From IMG/VR virus record IMGVR_UViG_3300022169_000023, positions 1-27,558 of that record: DNA of 27,558 bases. One strand, given 5' to 3'. The position numbers were made by a program, and so were the translations under genes. The notes under the pieces are model-generated. The model was not told the DNA's origin. It did no database searches and was given only the letters and a program-made list of their open reading frames with translations. Of this stretch, positions 7,884 through 16,564 are shown piece after piece; within the stretch, counting starts at the first letter, position 1; every line of letters begins with the position of its first letter. The DNA is from a virus.

Positions 7884-9107
7884 ATGGCCAAACCTGATGG
7901 TGGTTTAATACAAGAAACCAATAGACAATATTACGAAGGCGCACAAAGTTTTGTTGCAGACGGAACAAACAATGTTTTTACGGCTAATTTTAATACTGAT
8001 TTAGTTTTTGGAAGCTTTGATCCTGCAGAAGTTAATTATGGATTAAATAATTTTAAATTATATACTAGCGATACAGGTATTCCTGGAACTTATACAGAAT
8101 ATACACAAGCTTATACAGTTGTTAATAACGTTATAACAATTACAGCAATTCCTGCACAATTTACGGTTGTAGTAATTCAATTAAAAGTTTTAACTGGCGG
8201 ACAATATGGGGCTGGAGATGCTTATGGAAATATTGTAGAAGAAAATTACGGAGGTTATCAATATGTAAGTATACCTGATTTAGTTACAAATTTTATGGTT
8301 GGTTATGTTGGGGCCGGTAAAATAATAGCAAATGTAAAACGTACTGATGTTATATTTCATGTTAAAAGAGCATTGCAAGAATTTAGTTATGACACATTAA
8401 GAAGTATAAAATCTCAAGAAGCAACCATTCCCCCAAACTTGTCTATACCAATTCCTCAAGACTATGTTAATTACGTTAAAACATCTTGGGTTGATTCTTT
8501 AGGTGTTAAGCACATTATATATCCTACAACTTTAACTTCTAATCCGGAAAGCTTATTGCCACAAGATTGGCAAGGTATACCTATTCAAGATGATTTTGAT
8601 GAAGATTTAGATGCAACTTCATTAACAGAGCAAAGATGGGCAAAAGCAAATGATAACTTAATAGTAGGCAATATAGACAGTGATGCTTTAGCTAGTGGTA
8701 TATATCCTTATGGTCAAGCTGGATTTGCTCAAGCATTTTTAGGTCAACGTTATGGGTTAGAACCTGAAACATCTCAAGTTAATGGTTGGTTTACTATAAA
8801 CAGCAGAGAAGGTAAAATGTCTTTTTCTAGCGACTTGAGAGGTAAGCTTATTATTTTAGAATATATATCAGACGGACTAGCATATGACCAGGACATGAAA
8901 GTTCCTAAAATGGCGGAGGATGCGATATACTCATATATTAATCATGCCGTTTTATCCACCAAAGCAAATACCCCCGAATATTTAGTTAATAGATATAAAA
9001 GAGAAAAAAGTGCAAAGCTCAGAAATGCTAAAATTAGATTGTCTAATATTAAATTAGATGAAATAGTACAAGTAATGAGAAATAAATCTAAATGGATTAA
9101 ATCGTAA
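7884..9107 (+). CDS. Neck/tail structural protein
   Basis: This 407-residue virion protein is probably a ring or tail-tube component. Residues about 15-110 form a beta-rich domain (AQSFVADGTNNVFTANF through VVVIQLKVLTGG). The rest carries conserved blocks I recall from marine phage structural proteins: YVSIPDLVTNFMVGYVGAGK, TDVIFHVKRALQEFSYDTLR and IPQDYVNYVKTSWVDSLG. The C-terminus is helical and basic (REKSAKLRNAKIRLSNIK). There is no signal peptide or membrane segment. The N-terminal beta domain looks like an added module. The gene is tightly packed, starting 6 bases after the previous stop and ending 5 bases before the 1520-codon tail gene, which points to a shared transcript and neighbouring positions in the neck. 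It could also be a tail-hub part; the exact role is inferred. Confidence 0.68.
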   Translation: MAKPDGGLIQETNRQYYEGAQSFVADGTNNVFTANFNTDLVFGSFDPAEVNYGLNNFKLYTSDTGIPGTYTEYTQAYTVVNNVITITAIPAQFTVVVIQLKVLTGGQYGAGDAYGNIVEENYGGYQYVSIPDLVTNFMVGYVGAGKIIANVKRTDVIFHVKRALQEFSYDTLRSIKSQEATIPPNLSIPIPQDYVNYVKTSWVDSLGVKHIIYPTTLTSNPESLLPQDWQGIPIQDDFDEDLDATSLTEQRWAKANDNLIVGNIDSDALASGIYPYGQAGFAQAFLGQRYGLEPETSQVNGWFTINSREGKMSFSSDLRGKLIILEYISDGLAYDQDMKVPKMAEDAIYSYINHAVLSTKANTPEYLVNRYKREKSAKLRNAKIRLSNIKLDEIVQVMRNKSKWIKS

Positions 9108-9112
9108 ATTAA

Positions 9113-12100
9113 ATGGCTGAAGTTAAAAATGCTTTTATTAAATCCAAAATGAATCAAGATTTGGATGGTAGGTTATTACCATCTGGGGAATATAGAGAAG
9201 GAATTAATATACAAGTTAGTAAATCAGAAGGGCCTGATGTAGGTGCTTTAGAAAACGTTAGGGGTAATCAGCTAATAGCAGATTTTAGGAGCTTAGCTAA
9301 CAATCCTAATATAGATGTTATTGGAGAATATACCGACGTTAATGCTAACACCATCTATGTTTTTTTAACAGATTACACTGACCCAAATTTTCCAATTAGA
9401 AATACATACAGCCCAACTTCAAATAACTTTATTTTTTCTTATAATGTTTCTACTGGTGATGTTGTTCAATTAATAGGTACTACTTCAACAAACTCTAGTA
9501 GTTGGTTAAATTTTTCAAAAACAAATCCTATTATTGGAATTAATGTATTAGAAAACTTATTGTTTTGGACTGATAATAGAAATCAACCTAGAAAGTTAAA
9601 TATATCTCAAGCTGCGTTTTCTGCTACAGAAACAACTGTAGCTGGGGTAAAAGTTCTTCAATCTAATTATTATACTTTAGAAGAACAAATTTCTGTAGCA
9701 AAATTATATCCTTATGAATGTATAAATTTATATAGATCTAATGGAGAAAACCCTCCCGTGTACTCTACTTCAATGTTAGATGTTGTTAGCCAATATCTTC
9801 CCAATGGAGGTTTAGGAAGTACTAATGGAAGTGGAACAGGAACTATAGTAAACATATTAGACAGCAGCATTCAAGGGCAAATAACACCAGGGGCTACAGT
9901 TTCTAGTACTAATATAGTTGGATCTATTACTGTTGTAAGTGTAGGTGCTCCCTCGGGTAATCCAGCTGTTCGAGCGGTAACATTATCTTCAAGCTCTTCT
10001 TGGACAAATAATGAAACAATAACTTTTAATGCAAACCCTGACTACGATGTTGAATATCCTGGGGATCCAGATTATTTAAGATCTAAATTTGCTAGATTTA
10101 GTTATAGATATAAATTTACGGATGGAGAATATTCTCCTTTTGCGCCATTTACACAAGCAGTTTTTATACCACAACAAGATGGTTATTTTTTATCAGGAGA
10201 TGAAGAAGATACATTTAGAAGCACTGTAGTTAATTTTATGCAAAATAAAGTTAATAAAGTTATTTTAAACATTCCTTTGCCTTCTACCAATATTTCTACA
10301 GATTACAAAATACAAGAAATTGATATATTGTATAAAGAATCAGATGGTCTTGCTGTAACGGTACTAGATACTATATTAAATTCATCATTGCCCAACAATG
10401 CTAACTTTATAGATTATCAATATCAATCAAGAAAACCTTTTAGAACTTTACCGGAATCTCAACTTGTACGAGTTTATGACAAAGTGCCTGTTAGAGCTTT
10501 TGGTCAAGAAATTTCCGGTAATAGAGTTATATATAGCAACTTTCAAGATAAGCATACCCCCCCAAATCAATTAGATTATAACGTAGGCGCATTTGATAAA
10601 TATCCTTTTGCTATTAATGCTAATGATACTTTAAGCACGACAAGCATTACGGAATATCCTATGCATACTTTAAAGCAAAATAGAAATTATCAAGTAGGAG
10701 TTGTATTATCTGATAAATTTGGTAGATCATCTACAGTAATATTATCCTCTGTTAATGATGGTGATATTTTAAATGCAGGAGGTAATGGTTCTTTTGGAGG
10801 AGCTACCTATTTTCATCCTTATAAAACCACTGCAGATATAAACACAGAGGCTGAGAAAATCAGTACATGGCCAGGGGACTCATTAAAAGTATTATTTAAT
10901 TCTATAATACCTAAGGCAGAGCCAAGAAATGATTTACCAGGTTATCCTGGTTTGTATAATGGAAATACAGATCAGCCTCCCGCTAATGATGGAACAGGGG
11001 GTTATAACCCTTTAGGTTGGTATTCTTATAAAATCGTAGTTAAACAATTTGAACAGGAATATTATAATGTATACCTACCGGGAATATTAAATGGTTACCC
11101 AGGAGGTACTATTCCTGATGGTGATGTTACTGGATCAACGGCCTTTGTTACTTTAATAAATGATAATATAAATAAAGTTCCTAGAGATTTATCTGAAGTA
11201 GGTCCGGAACAAAAACAGTATAGAAGTTCAATTCAGCTTTATGGTAGAGTAACACCTGATGCAGATGCCGCTATTCCTACTTTTAACAAACAGTTTTATC
11301 CAGGAACAAACTCTAATACTGTAAATACAATTGGTGAGCAAGACTTTGTATTAGGTACTACCGCTGACTATACTGATATTTACCAAACAATATCAAACCC
11401 TTATTTAGGCAGAATAACTCAAACGCCTGGAAACGCAATAGGATCTTTACCCTCAACATCAGCTTATTCATTTTTCTTAGGAGTTTATGAAACACAACCG
11501 GTAGAATCAAGAATAAATATATTCTGGGAAACTTCTACTACTGGATTAATATCAGATTTAAATACTGCTGTAGAGGAAGGGGTTACAAGTTTAGTTGGAC
11601 TTTATGAATTTGAATATAAAGGAAAAGAAAGCGATGCTCCCGGCTCATATGTAACTAATCCTTTTGCACCTGAAATAAGCAATACTGTTTTAAATCCACC
11701 GGTACCATTAGATAGCAATATAACTTTAGCTAGTATAACACAAGGAACAAGTACAATTATACCTCTTACCGGATCTAACGCTAAGTTTATTTTAGAAAAA
11801 TTTCCTAAAAACACTACGTTACCAACAGGGTTTCCGTCTTTTACACAAACAAGTTTACCTTATGATTCTTATGCTTTAAAAACAGCTCCCGGACAATATT
11901 TTTTCTTTGGCGACCCAGATGCTATTGCTGCAGGGCAGATGGATTATGAATTTGTTTTTAATGTTGAAAATTTTACTACTAAACCACAAGTAAATGGAAC
12001 TTTAGAAAATGTATCTCCTGTTATAACAAATTGTCCTGCAGGAGGTTTAAAAATTCCGGAAACAGGGCCAGCGGATGGAGTGTTTTATACTGTGGCAGGA

Positions 12101-13675
12101 AATAATGGTATGCCTGCTGGCGCGCCAAACAGCTTAAGTAATTTAACATGGTCTTTAGACCCCTCTTCCGCTTCTAATTTTAGTATAGATCCAGCTACAG
12201 GGGGTATAACTACGAGCACAATAGTTTCTGGTCCAGTTAATTTAATAGCCGTATTAACTGATGCAGGTGGTAAACAAGCTACTTGTAATTTATCTCCTAC
12301 ATTTGGTGAATTACCTATTAACCCTGGTTTTGGCGAAGGTGCAAATTCAAGGGTTCAAAGTACAGCTACTTCTACAGGATCATCAACTATTGTTTGGACA
12401 CGAAGCGCAACAGGTTCTATTCCACAAGGAGTAGAGGGCTTTAACACCGCACCTATTTCCGGCTTAGAATTTACTGCAAATGAACTACCTGATAGTTCTA
12501 ATAATTATATAGTAACTAAATCTGAAAATATTACTGTTGGCACAAATAGCGGAACTTTTTTAAATACTGTTCAAAATGCTTTAGGCGTAAGTGATCAAGC
12601 AGAAGGCGGCTTAACAGCAGGTACTGGGTTTATTTCTGTTGAAGCAACATTAAATCAAACGCGAGCTAATGCTTTTTACTCGGAAAGTAACCCTAGGCAG
12701 TATAGTACTTTCTTTGCATTACCTATAGAATTACAATATAGATCTTCTGTAGGTGGTTCGTGGGTTACCGCTACTGATGTTGAAGGTAAACCTTGCCTCT
12801 TTGGCGGAACAAATAGTAATCTTTACGGTAATTATTCAAACAATAACATAGATCAATCTACCAATGCTCCTGGAAACGGATGGATAAAACAATATACAGA
12901 AGCAGATCAATTTAATCAGTATCAAACCTATTTACAATCTAAAGAACCATCTGATGCTTCTTTAAAAACAAACACATTGCAAGGAGATTTATCATTAAAA
13001 TCAGCAACATCTTCACCTGATTTAACTGTAGTAGCAAGAAAAAACTTTGTTATAGGTCAAAGCCAATCATATGGAATTAGCTCTAAGTTTGGAGATTATA
13101 GATTAATAATAAGATACCCTTATGCGGCAGTGTTCCCACAGGGATATACTGACTATATAGTTTTAGGTTATTATGCTCAAGGTACTGGAGGTAATGCTGT
13201 TTTCCCACAAGGTGTTTGGGCTGGTGGAATGGCTAGTGGGCTTGTAAGTGTTAAAGCACAATGGGGAGATTTTTATTATCCAACACAGCTTAATATAGGT
13301 GGAGGAGAAATTCCAGGATCGTATGAATATAGTATTATTTCTGAAGGACAAAACACATCTGCTGCGGCTGCAGCTTTTGTTGGAACTGCTGCTGCTCCTT
13401 TATATGCAAGAGAATGGGATATGAAATATGTTAGCCAGTTTTATACGGATAGAGAATTACAAAATAAGTGGACACCCTCTAATTGGTCAACAAGTAAAGC
13501 ATGGTATTCATATAGACCTGTTTCTGCAAATACTATTAATGCAAAATATGGAACTCAAAATGCTTCCGCTGAACCATCTACTCCTGTTAATAATATATTT
13601 AGAGAATGGACAGCATATTTTGGATCAGATGGCAAAAAAGATATAACTCAAGCTATACCAGTTATAGAGCCATAG
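9113..13675 (+). CDS. Large tail stabilization-type protein with cadherin/Ig-like insert
   Basis: This 1520-residue tail protein probably closes the portal channel and builds the tail hub or knob. The N-terminus (IKSKMNQDLDGRLLPSGEYR, then SEGPDVGALENVRGNQLI) and the block FARFSYRYKFTDGEYSPFAP near residue 330 match, as I recall them, the 'stabilization protein' of crAss-like and marine podoviruses. Residues about 225-305 are a Gly/Ser/Thr-rich beta insert. Residues about 961-1070 look like a cadherin/Ig-type domain (LTWSLDPSSASNFSIDPATG, then a GPVNLIAVLTDAGG strand). The last 450 residues are beta-rich and unlike anything I can name, and may contact the host surface. There is no signal peptide, and the Ala/Gly-rich part near residue 1420 is short. 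It is followed 41 bases later by a second tail protein that probably works with it. Confidence 0.78.
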   Translation: MAEVKNAFIKSKMNQDLDGRLLPSGEYREGINIQVSKSEGPDVGALENVRGNQLIADFRSLANNPNIDVIGEYTDVNANTIYVFLTDYTDPNFPIRNTYSPTSNNFIFSYNVSTGDVVQLIGTTSTNSSSWLNFSKTNPIIGINVLENLLFWTDNRNQPRKLNISQAAFSATETTVAGVKVLQSNYYTLEEQISVAKLYPYECINLYRSNGENPPVYSTSMLDVVSQYLPNGGLGSTNGSGTGTIVNILDSSIQGQITPGATVSSTNIVGSITVVSVGAPSGNPAVRAVTLSSSSSWTNNETITFNANPDYDVEYPGDPDYLRSKFARFSYRYKFTDGEYSPFAPFTQAVFIPQQDGYFLSGDEEDTFRSTVVNFMQNKVNKVILNIPLPSTNISTDYKIQEIDILYKESDGLAVTVLDTILNSSLPNNANFIDYQYQSRKPFRTLPESQLVRVYDKVPVRAFGQEISGNRVIYSNFQDKHTPPNQLDYNVGAFDKYPFAINANDTLSTTSITEYPMHTLKQNRNYQVGVVLSDKFGRSSTVILSSVNDGDILNAGGNGSFGGATYFHPYKTTADINTEAEKISTWPGDSLKVLFNSIIPKAEPRNDLPGYPGLYNGNTDQPPANDGTGGYNPLGWYSYKIVVKQFEQEYYNVYLPGILNGYPGGTIPDGDVTGSTAFVTLINDNINKVPRDLSEVGPEQKQYRSSIQLYGRVTPDADAAIPTFNKQFYPGTNSNTVNTIGEQDFVLGTTADYTDIYQTISNPYLGRITQTPGNAIGSLPSTSAYSFFLGVYETQPVESRINIFWETSTTGLISDLNTAVEEGVTSLVGLYEFEYKGKESDAPGSYVTNPFAPEISNTVLNPPVPLDSNITLASITQGTSTIIPLTGSNAKFILEKFPKNTTLPTGFPSFTQTSLPYDSYALKTAPGQYFFFGDPDAIAAGQMDYEFVFNVENFTTKPQVNGTLENVSPVITNCPAGGLKIPETGPADGVFYTVAGNNGMPAGAPNSLSNLTWSLDPSSASNFSIDPATGGITTSTIVSGPVNLIAVLTDAGGKQATCNLSPTFGELPINPGFGEGANSRVQSTATSTGSSTIVWTRSATGSIPQGVEGFNTAPISGLEFTANELPDSSNNYIVTKSENITVGTNSGTFLNTVQNALGVSDQAEGGLTAGTGFISVEATLNQTRANAFYSESNPRQYSTFFALPIELQYRSSVGGSWVTATDVEGKPCLFGGTNSNLYGNYSNNNIDQSTNAPGNGWIKQYTEADQFNQYQTYLQSKEPSDASLKTNTLQGDLSLKSATSSPDLTVVARKNFVIGQSQSYGISSKFGDYRLIIRYPYAAVFPQGYTDYIVLGYYAQGTGGNAVFPQGVWAGGMASGLVSVKAQWGDFYYPTQLNIGGGEIPGSYEYSIISEGQNTSAAAAAFVGTAAAPLYAREWDMKYVSQFYTDRELQNKWTPSNWSTSKAWYSYRPVSANTINAKYGTQNASAEPSTPVNNIFREWTAYFGSDGKKDITQAIPVIEP
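11993..12322 (+). other. Cadherin/Ig-like domain inside the tail protein
   Basis: Residues about 961-1070 of the 1520-residue tail protein show the pattern of extracellular beta-sandwich domains: a Trp strand (LTWSLDPSS), the FSIDPATGGI signature at residues 1023-1032 (like the F-x-I-D-x-x-T-G-x-I element of cadherin and He_PIG-type repeats), then a VNLIAVLTDAGG strand. One copy is visible. Boundaries are estimates. Confidence 0.55.
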
Positions 13676-13716
13676 TAACAAAGTAATTAAAAAAATAAAT
13701 AAGTAATAATATACAT

Positions 13717-15222
13717 ATGTCTGCAGTAATAGAAGTAAAATACTTTAACAGCTTTATTCTTAGGAAAACGGTAGATGCAAATGATAATCCTGTTTGGAAT
13801 GGTTCAAATGGTGATAACACCATGCCTGTTTCTGTTGATAATAGTGGCGCTGCTGTTAATGCAGGTACTGGATTATATCCAAAAAACTGGTATATAGAAG
13901 AAGCTAGAATTAGAGGAGGTTATAATAATACAGATGTAGGTTACGGTGCTAGAGCTTATTTGGTTGAAGAAGAGCCAAATGCTTCTATTAGACCCAATGC
14001 AATGATATATTCTGGCATATTTAATTCTACTACTGGTATAAACAATACTAATGTGTTTTCTGTAGGCGAAGATATAACTAAAGCACTAGACCCTTCAAAT
14101 GGCTCTATACAAAAGTTATATGCTCAAGATAATAACTTAATAATATTTCAAGAAAATAAAGTAAGTCAATCTTTAATAGATAAAGATGCGATATATTCCG
14201 CTGAAGGGGGTGCTATAACTACTTCTGGTAAATTAGTTATTGGACAAAATCAAGCGTATGTAGGTAACTTTGGTATTAGTAGAAATCCAGAAAGCTTTGC
14301 GGTTTATGGTAGAAGAATATATTTTACAGATAAAGATAGAAATGCTGTATTAAGATTATCTCAAGATGGGTTAACAGAAATATCTAATTATGGTATGGTT
14401 GATTTTTTTAGAGATGAATTTTCAACATTAGATAATGCTTCTTTCGGCAAAGGTAAAGCTTATGGTGCTTTTGATATATATACAAAACAATATGTAGTTT
14501 CTTTACAGCAGAATTCAGCAAATCCTAATGCAACATTTAAAACATTATCATTTGATGAAGCAGTAAAAGGTTGGACAAGTTTTTACAGTTATAAACCTTA
14601 CTTTAGCACTAGTCTTAAGAATTTTTATTATACATTTAACTCAGGTAGAATGTATGTACATAATTCTGCAGCAGTGCCTAGAGCACAATTTTATGGTGTA
14701 AATTATAAAGCAAGTATTAAATTTATATTTAACCCTAACGTTTCTTTGCAGAAAAACTTTAAAACAATTAATTACGAAGGCGACAATGGATGGCAAGTAG
14801 ATCGTATTGTTTCTGACCTAACTGGTGTAGGCGGTCCTAATTTAGCAGGTGATGCCGGAGACATAAGCCAAACTTATACATTTGATGGGGGAAATGCTAC
14901 GGTAACAAACCCCGTAATAGCTAATACACCAGCCATATGGAGCTATAATGAGGGATCTTACGATAACTATGGTAATCAATATCCAACGCGTTTAATACCG
15001 CCTATAAACAACGCTGGTTTTGCTCGTATGGAAAATAAATACAAAGCCGTTATACCAAATAACAGTACAGTTGCTCCTGGAGAAATACTTTGGGGCACTA
15101 GTATGACCGGTATAAAGGGTTATTTTACTACAGTAACAATGTCTACTGATAATGTTACCGATATAGGGGGTATGAAAGAATTATTTGCTGTATCTTCGGA
15201 GTACGTAGAATCAAGTTATTAA
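13717..15222 (+). CDS. Tail structural protein, beta-propeller-like
   Basis: This 501-residue virion protein probably lies in the tail hub or knob. Conserved blocks I recall from marine phage structural proteins are GYGARAYLVEEEP, NAMIYSGIFNSTTGINNTN, NGSIQKLYAQDNNLIIFQEN, and NPESFAVYGRRIYFTDKDRN followed by AVLRLSQDGLTEISNYGM. The repeated short aromatic/Gly strand pattern (for example LSFDEAVKGWTSFYSYKPY) is what a beta-propeller gives, though I cannot count blades with certainty. There is no signal peptide or membrane segment. The start follows a 41-base A/T-only gap after the 1520-codon tail gene. The two genes probably form one assembly unit. The GNAT-like gene follows after 10 bases. 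It might be the C-terminal half of a protein that is fused in relatives; here both have clean start and stop codons. Confidence 0.72.
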   Translation: MSAVIEVKYFNSFILRKTVDANDNPVWNGSNGDNTMPVSVDNSGAAVNAGTGLYPKNWYIEEARIRGGYNNTDVGYGARAYLVEEEPNASIRPNAMIYSGIFNSTTGINNTNVFSVGEDITKALDPSNGSIQKLYAQDNNLIIFQENKVSQSLIDKDAIYSAEGGAITTSGKLVIGQNQAYVGNFGISRNPESFAVYGRRIYFTDKDRNAVLRLSQDGLTEISNYGMVDFFRDEFSTLDNASFGKGKAYGAFDIYTKQYVVSLQQNSANPNATFKTLSFDEAVKGWTSFYSYKPYFSTSLKNFYYTFNSGRMYVHNSAAVPRAQFYGVNYKASIKFIFNPNVSLQKNFKTINYEGDNGWQVDRIVSDLTGVGGPNLAGDAGDISQTYTFDGGNATVTNPVIANTPAIWSYNEGSYDNYGNQYPTRLIPPINNAGFARMENKYKAVIPNNSTVAPGEILWGTSMTGIKGYFTTVTMSTDNVTDIGGMKELFAVSSEYVESSY

Positions 15223-15232
15223 ATAAAATTTT

Positions 15233-15643
15233 ATGAGTAATTTAAAACTTAGAGTTTTAAAAGAAAACGATTGGGAAACATTATGTAAATGGTGGGAATC
15301 TTGGCCTGATTGGGTTAATCCTCCTAAATCTTTTTTGCCTAATAATGGTAAAGGCGGATTAATGGTAGAAAAAAATAATAAACCAATATGTGCTGGTTTT
15401 ATTTATTTAACAAATTCTGACGCTGTATTGCTAGAATGGATAGTTTCAGATCCAGAATATAGAGAAAAAGATCGTAAAAAAGCAATAGAGTTATTAATTA
15501 CAGGCGCAGAAAAAGCTTGTAAAAAATTAGGTAAATCATATATGTTTAGTATTGGTAGAAATAAACATTTAATAGAAATGCATAGAAAATTAGGATGGAC
15601 TGTAGATGATAGTTCGTCACATGAATTAATTAAAAACATTTAA
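15233..15643 (+). CDS. GNAT-like acetyltransferase
   Basis: This small 136-residue protein has the GNAT order: an N-terminal strand (NLKLRVLKENDWETL), a substrate-side helix with several Trp (CKWWESWPDWVNP), a central strand (CAGFIYLTN), the long strand VLLEWIVSDPEY, a helix, then MFSIGRNKHLIEMHRKLGW, the typical late GNAT element with Asn/His and G-W. The acetyl-CoA loop is not standard. Where most members have R/Q-x-x-G-x-G/A, this one has R77-E-K-D80-R-K82, so CoA binding may be weak, altered or lost. The target is unknown; modification of a virion or host protein is possible. It lies inside the virion operon, 10 bases after the tail gene and 2 before the next, which suggests late expression. 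Confidence 0.7.
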   Translation: MSNLKLRVLKENDWETLCKWWESWPDWVNPPKSFLPNNGKGGLMVEKNNKPICAGFIYLTNSDAVLLEWIVSDPEYREKDRKKAIELLITGAEKACKKLGKSYMFSIGRNKHLIEMHRKLGWTVDDSSSHELIKNI

Positions 15644-15645
15644 TA

Positions 15646-16551
15646 ATGGGAGCAATAACCGCAGCTGTAATTGGTGCAGCGGCTACCTTAGGAAGCAGTG
15701 CAATAGCATCAAATCAACAAAAACAAGCAGCCAAAGGAGCTAGAAACGAGGCCCGTAGAATAGGAGATCAAATATCTATGCTTGAAGAGCAGAGAAAAAG
15801 AGACATTCCAGTAATTAACCCTTACGAAAATGCGGAAGACTTGTCTTCAATGATAACAGACTTATCAGGTGATTTATCAAATCCATACGCCAATATGGGC
15901 GTTGCTACGGGTGCGGCTGAAATTCAAATGGAACAAACTGATATAGCTTTAGCAAACACATTAGATACTCTAATGGCTTCTGGCGCAAGTGCTGGGGGCG
16001 CTACCGCGTTGGCTCAGGCTGCTGCTGCTAGTAAAAAAAGTGTTGCAGCTAGTATAGAAGCACAAGAAGCTAAAAACGAACAATTAAAAGCTCAAGGAGA
16101 ATCTAGATTACAAGGCATGAAAATGGCTGAGGCGCAAAGAGTACAAGCAGGTTTATTTGGGGAAGCAACAAGACAACAACAAATTGAAGCTCAAGGCAAA
16201 GAATTTGTTTATAGAGAAAAAGACAATAGAATGATGCAGCAATTAAATAGAAAAACTGCACAACAAACAGGACAGCAACAGGTAGCGGCGCAAAGAAGTG
16301 CTGATGCAGCTAGTATAATGGGTGCTGGAATTCAAGGAGCTGGAAGTATTATAGGGAGTGGAATAGGCGCTTTAGGTAGCGGGACGGCAACTGCTCAAGC
16401 TAGTACCGGATTAACACCAGCTAATGAGGCTTACGCTGCTGCTTTTCAAAACATGGCAACGCCAATAAAAACTCCAGTTAAATTTTTTTCCGCAGGTCTT
16501 GATAGCCAAATAGCTACGGGAGGTAATATAAATGCTGTACAACAATTTTAA
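15646..16551 (+). CDS. Internal virion (DNA ejection) protein candidate
   Basis: This 301-residue protein resembles small ejection proteins such as T7 gp14 in layout, not in proven homology. The N-terminus is a hydrophobic Ala/Gly segment (AITAAVIGAAATLGSSAIAS, residues 3-22) that could enter a membrane. It is followed by long Gln/Ala/Lys-rich helices (residues about 25-210) and a Gly-rich patch (MGAGIQGAGSIIGSGIGALG, near residue 225). There is no Cys and no enzymatic motif. It sits directly after the tail genes and before the giant protein, where podoviruses keep proteins that are packaged in the head and extruded to form the channel across the cell envelope. The hydrophobic start could be read as a signal peptide, but there is no basic n-region or cleavage pattern typical of one. 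Confidence 0.6.
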   Translation: MGAITAAVIGAAATLGSSAIASNQQKQAAKGARNEARRIGDQISMLEEQRKRDIPVINPYENAEDLSSMITDLSGDLSNPYANMGVATGAAEIQMEQTDIALANTLDTLMASGASAGGATALAQAAAASKKSVAASIEAQEAKNEQLKAQGESRLQGMKMAEAQRVQAGLFGEATRQQQIEAQGKEFVYREKDNRMMQQLNRKTAQQTGQQQVAAQRSADAASIMGAGIQGAGSIIGSGIGALGSGTATAQASTGLTPANEAYAAAFQNMATPIKTPVKFFSAGLDSQIATGGNINAVQQF

Positions 16552-16564
16552 AAAAATATAAATA

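Noticed and set aside
13428-13646. Open frame on the + strand at the end of the large tail gene
   Set aside because: It is a shadow of the tail gene in another frame, without a leader or recognisable protein features.
13676-13716. A broken fusion or frameshift between the 1520- and 501-codon tail genes
   Set aside because: Both have clean stop and start codons and a 41-base A/T gap with no residual coding similarity; two separate genes is simpler.
15646-15720. Signal peptide on the 301-residue protein
   Set aside because: The hydrophobic Ala/Gly start lacks a basic n-region and a clear cleavage site, and the context is internal virion proteins.
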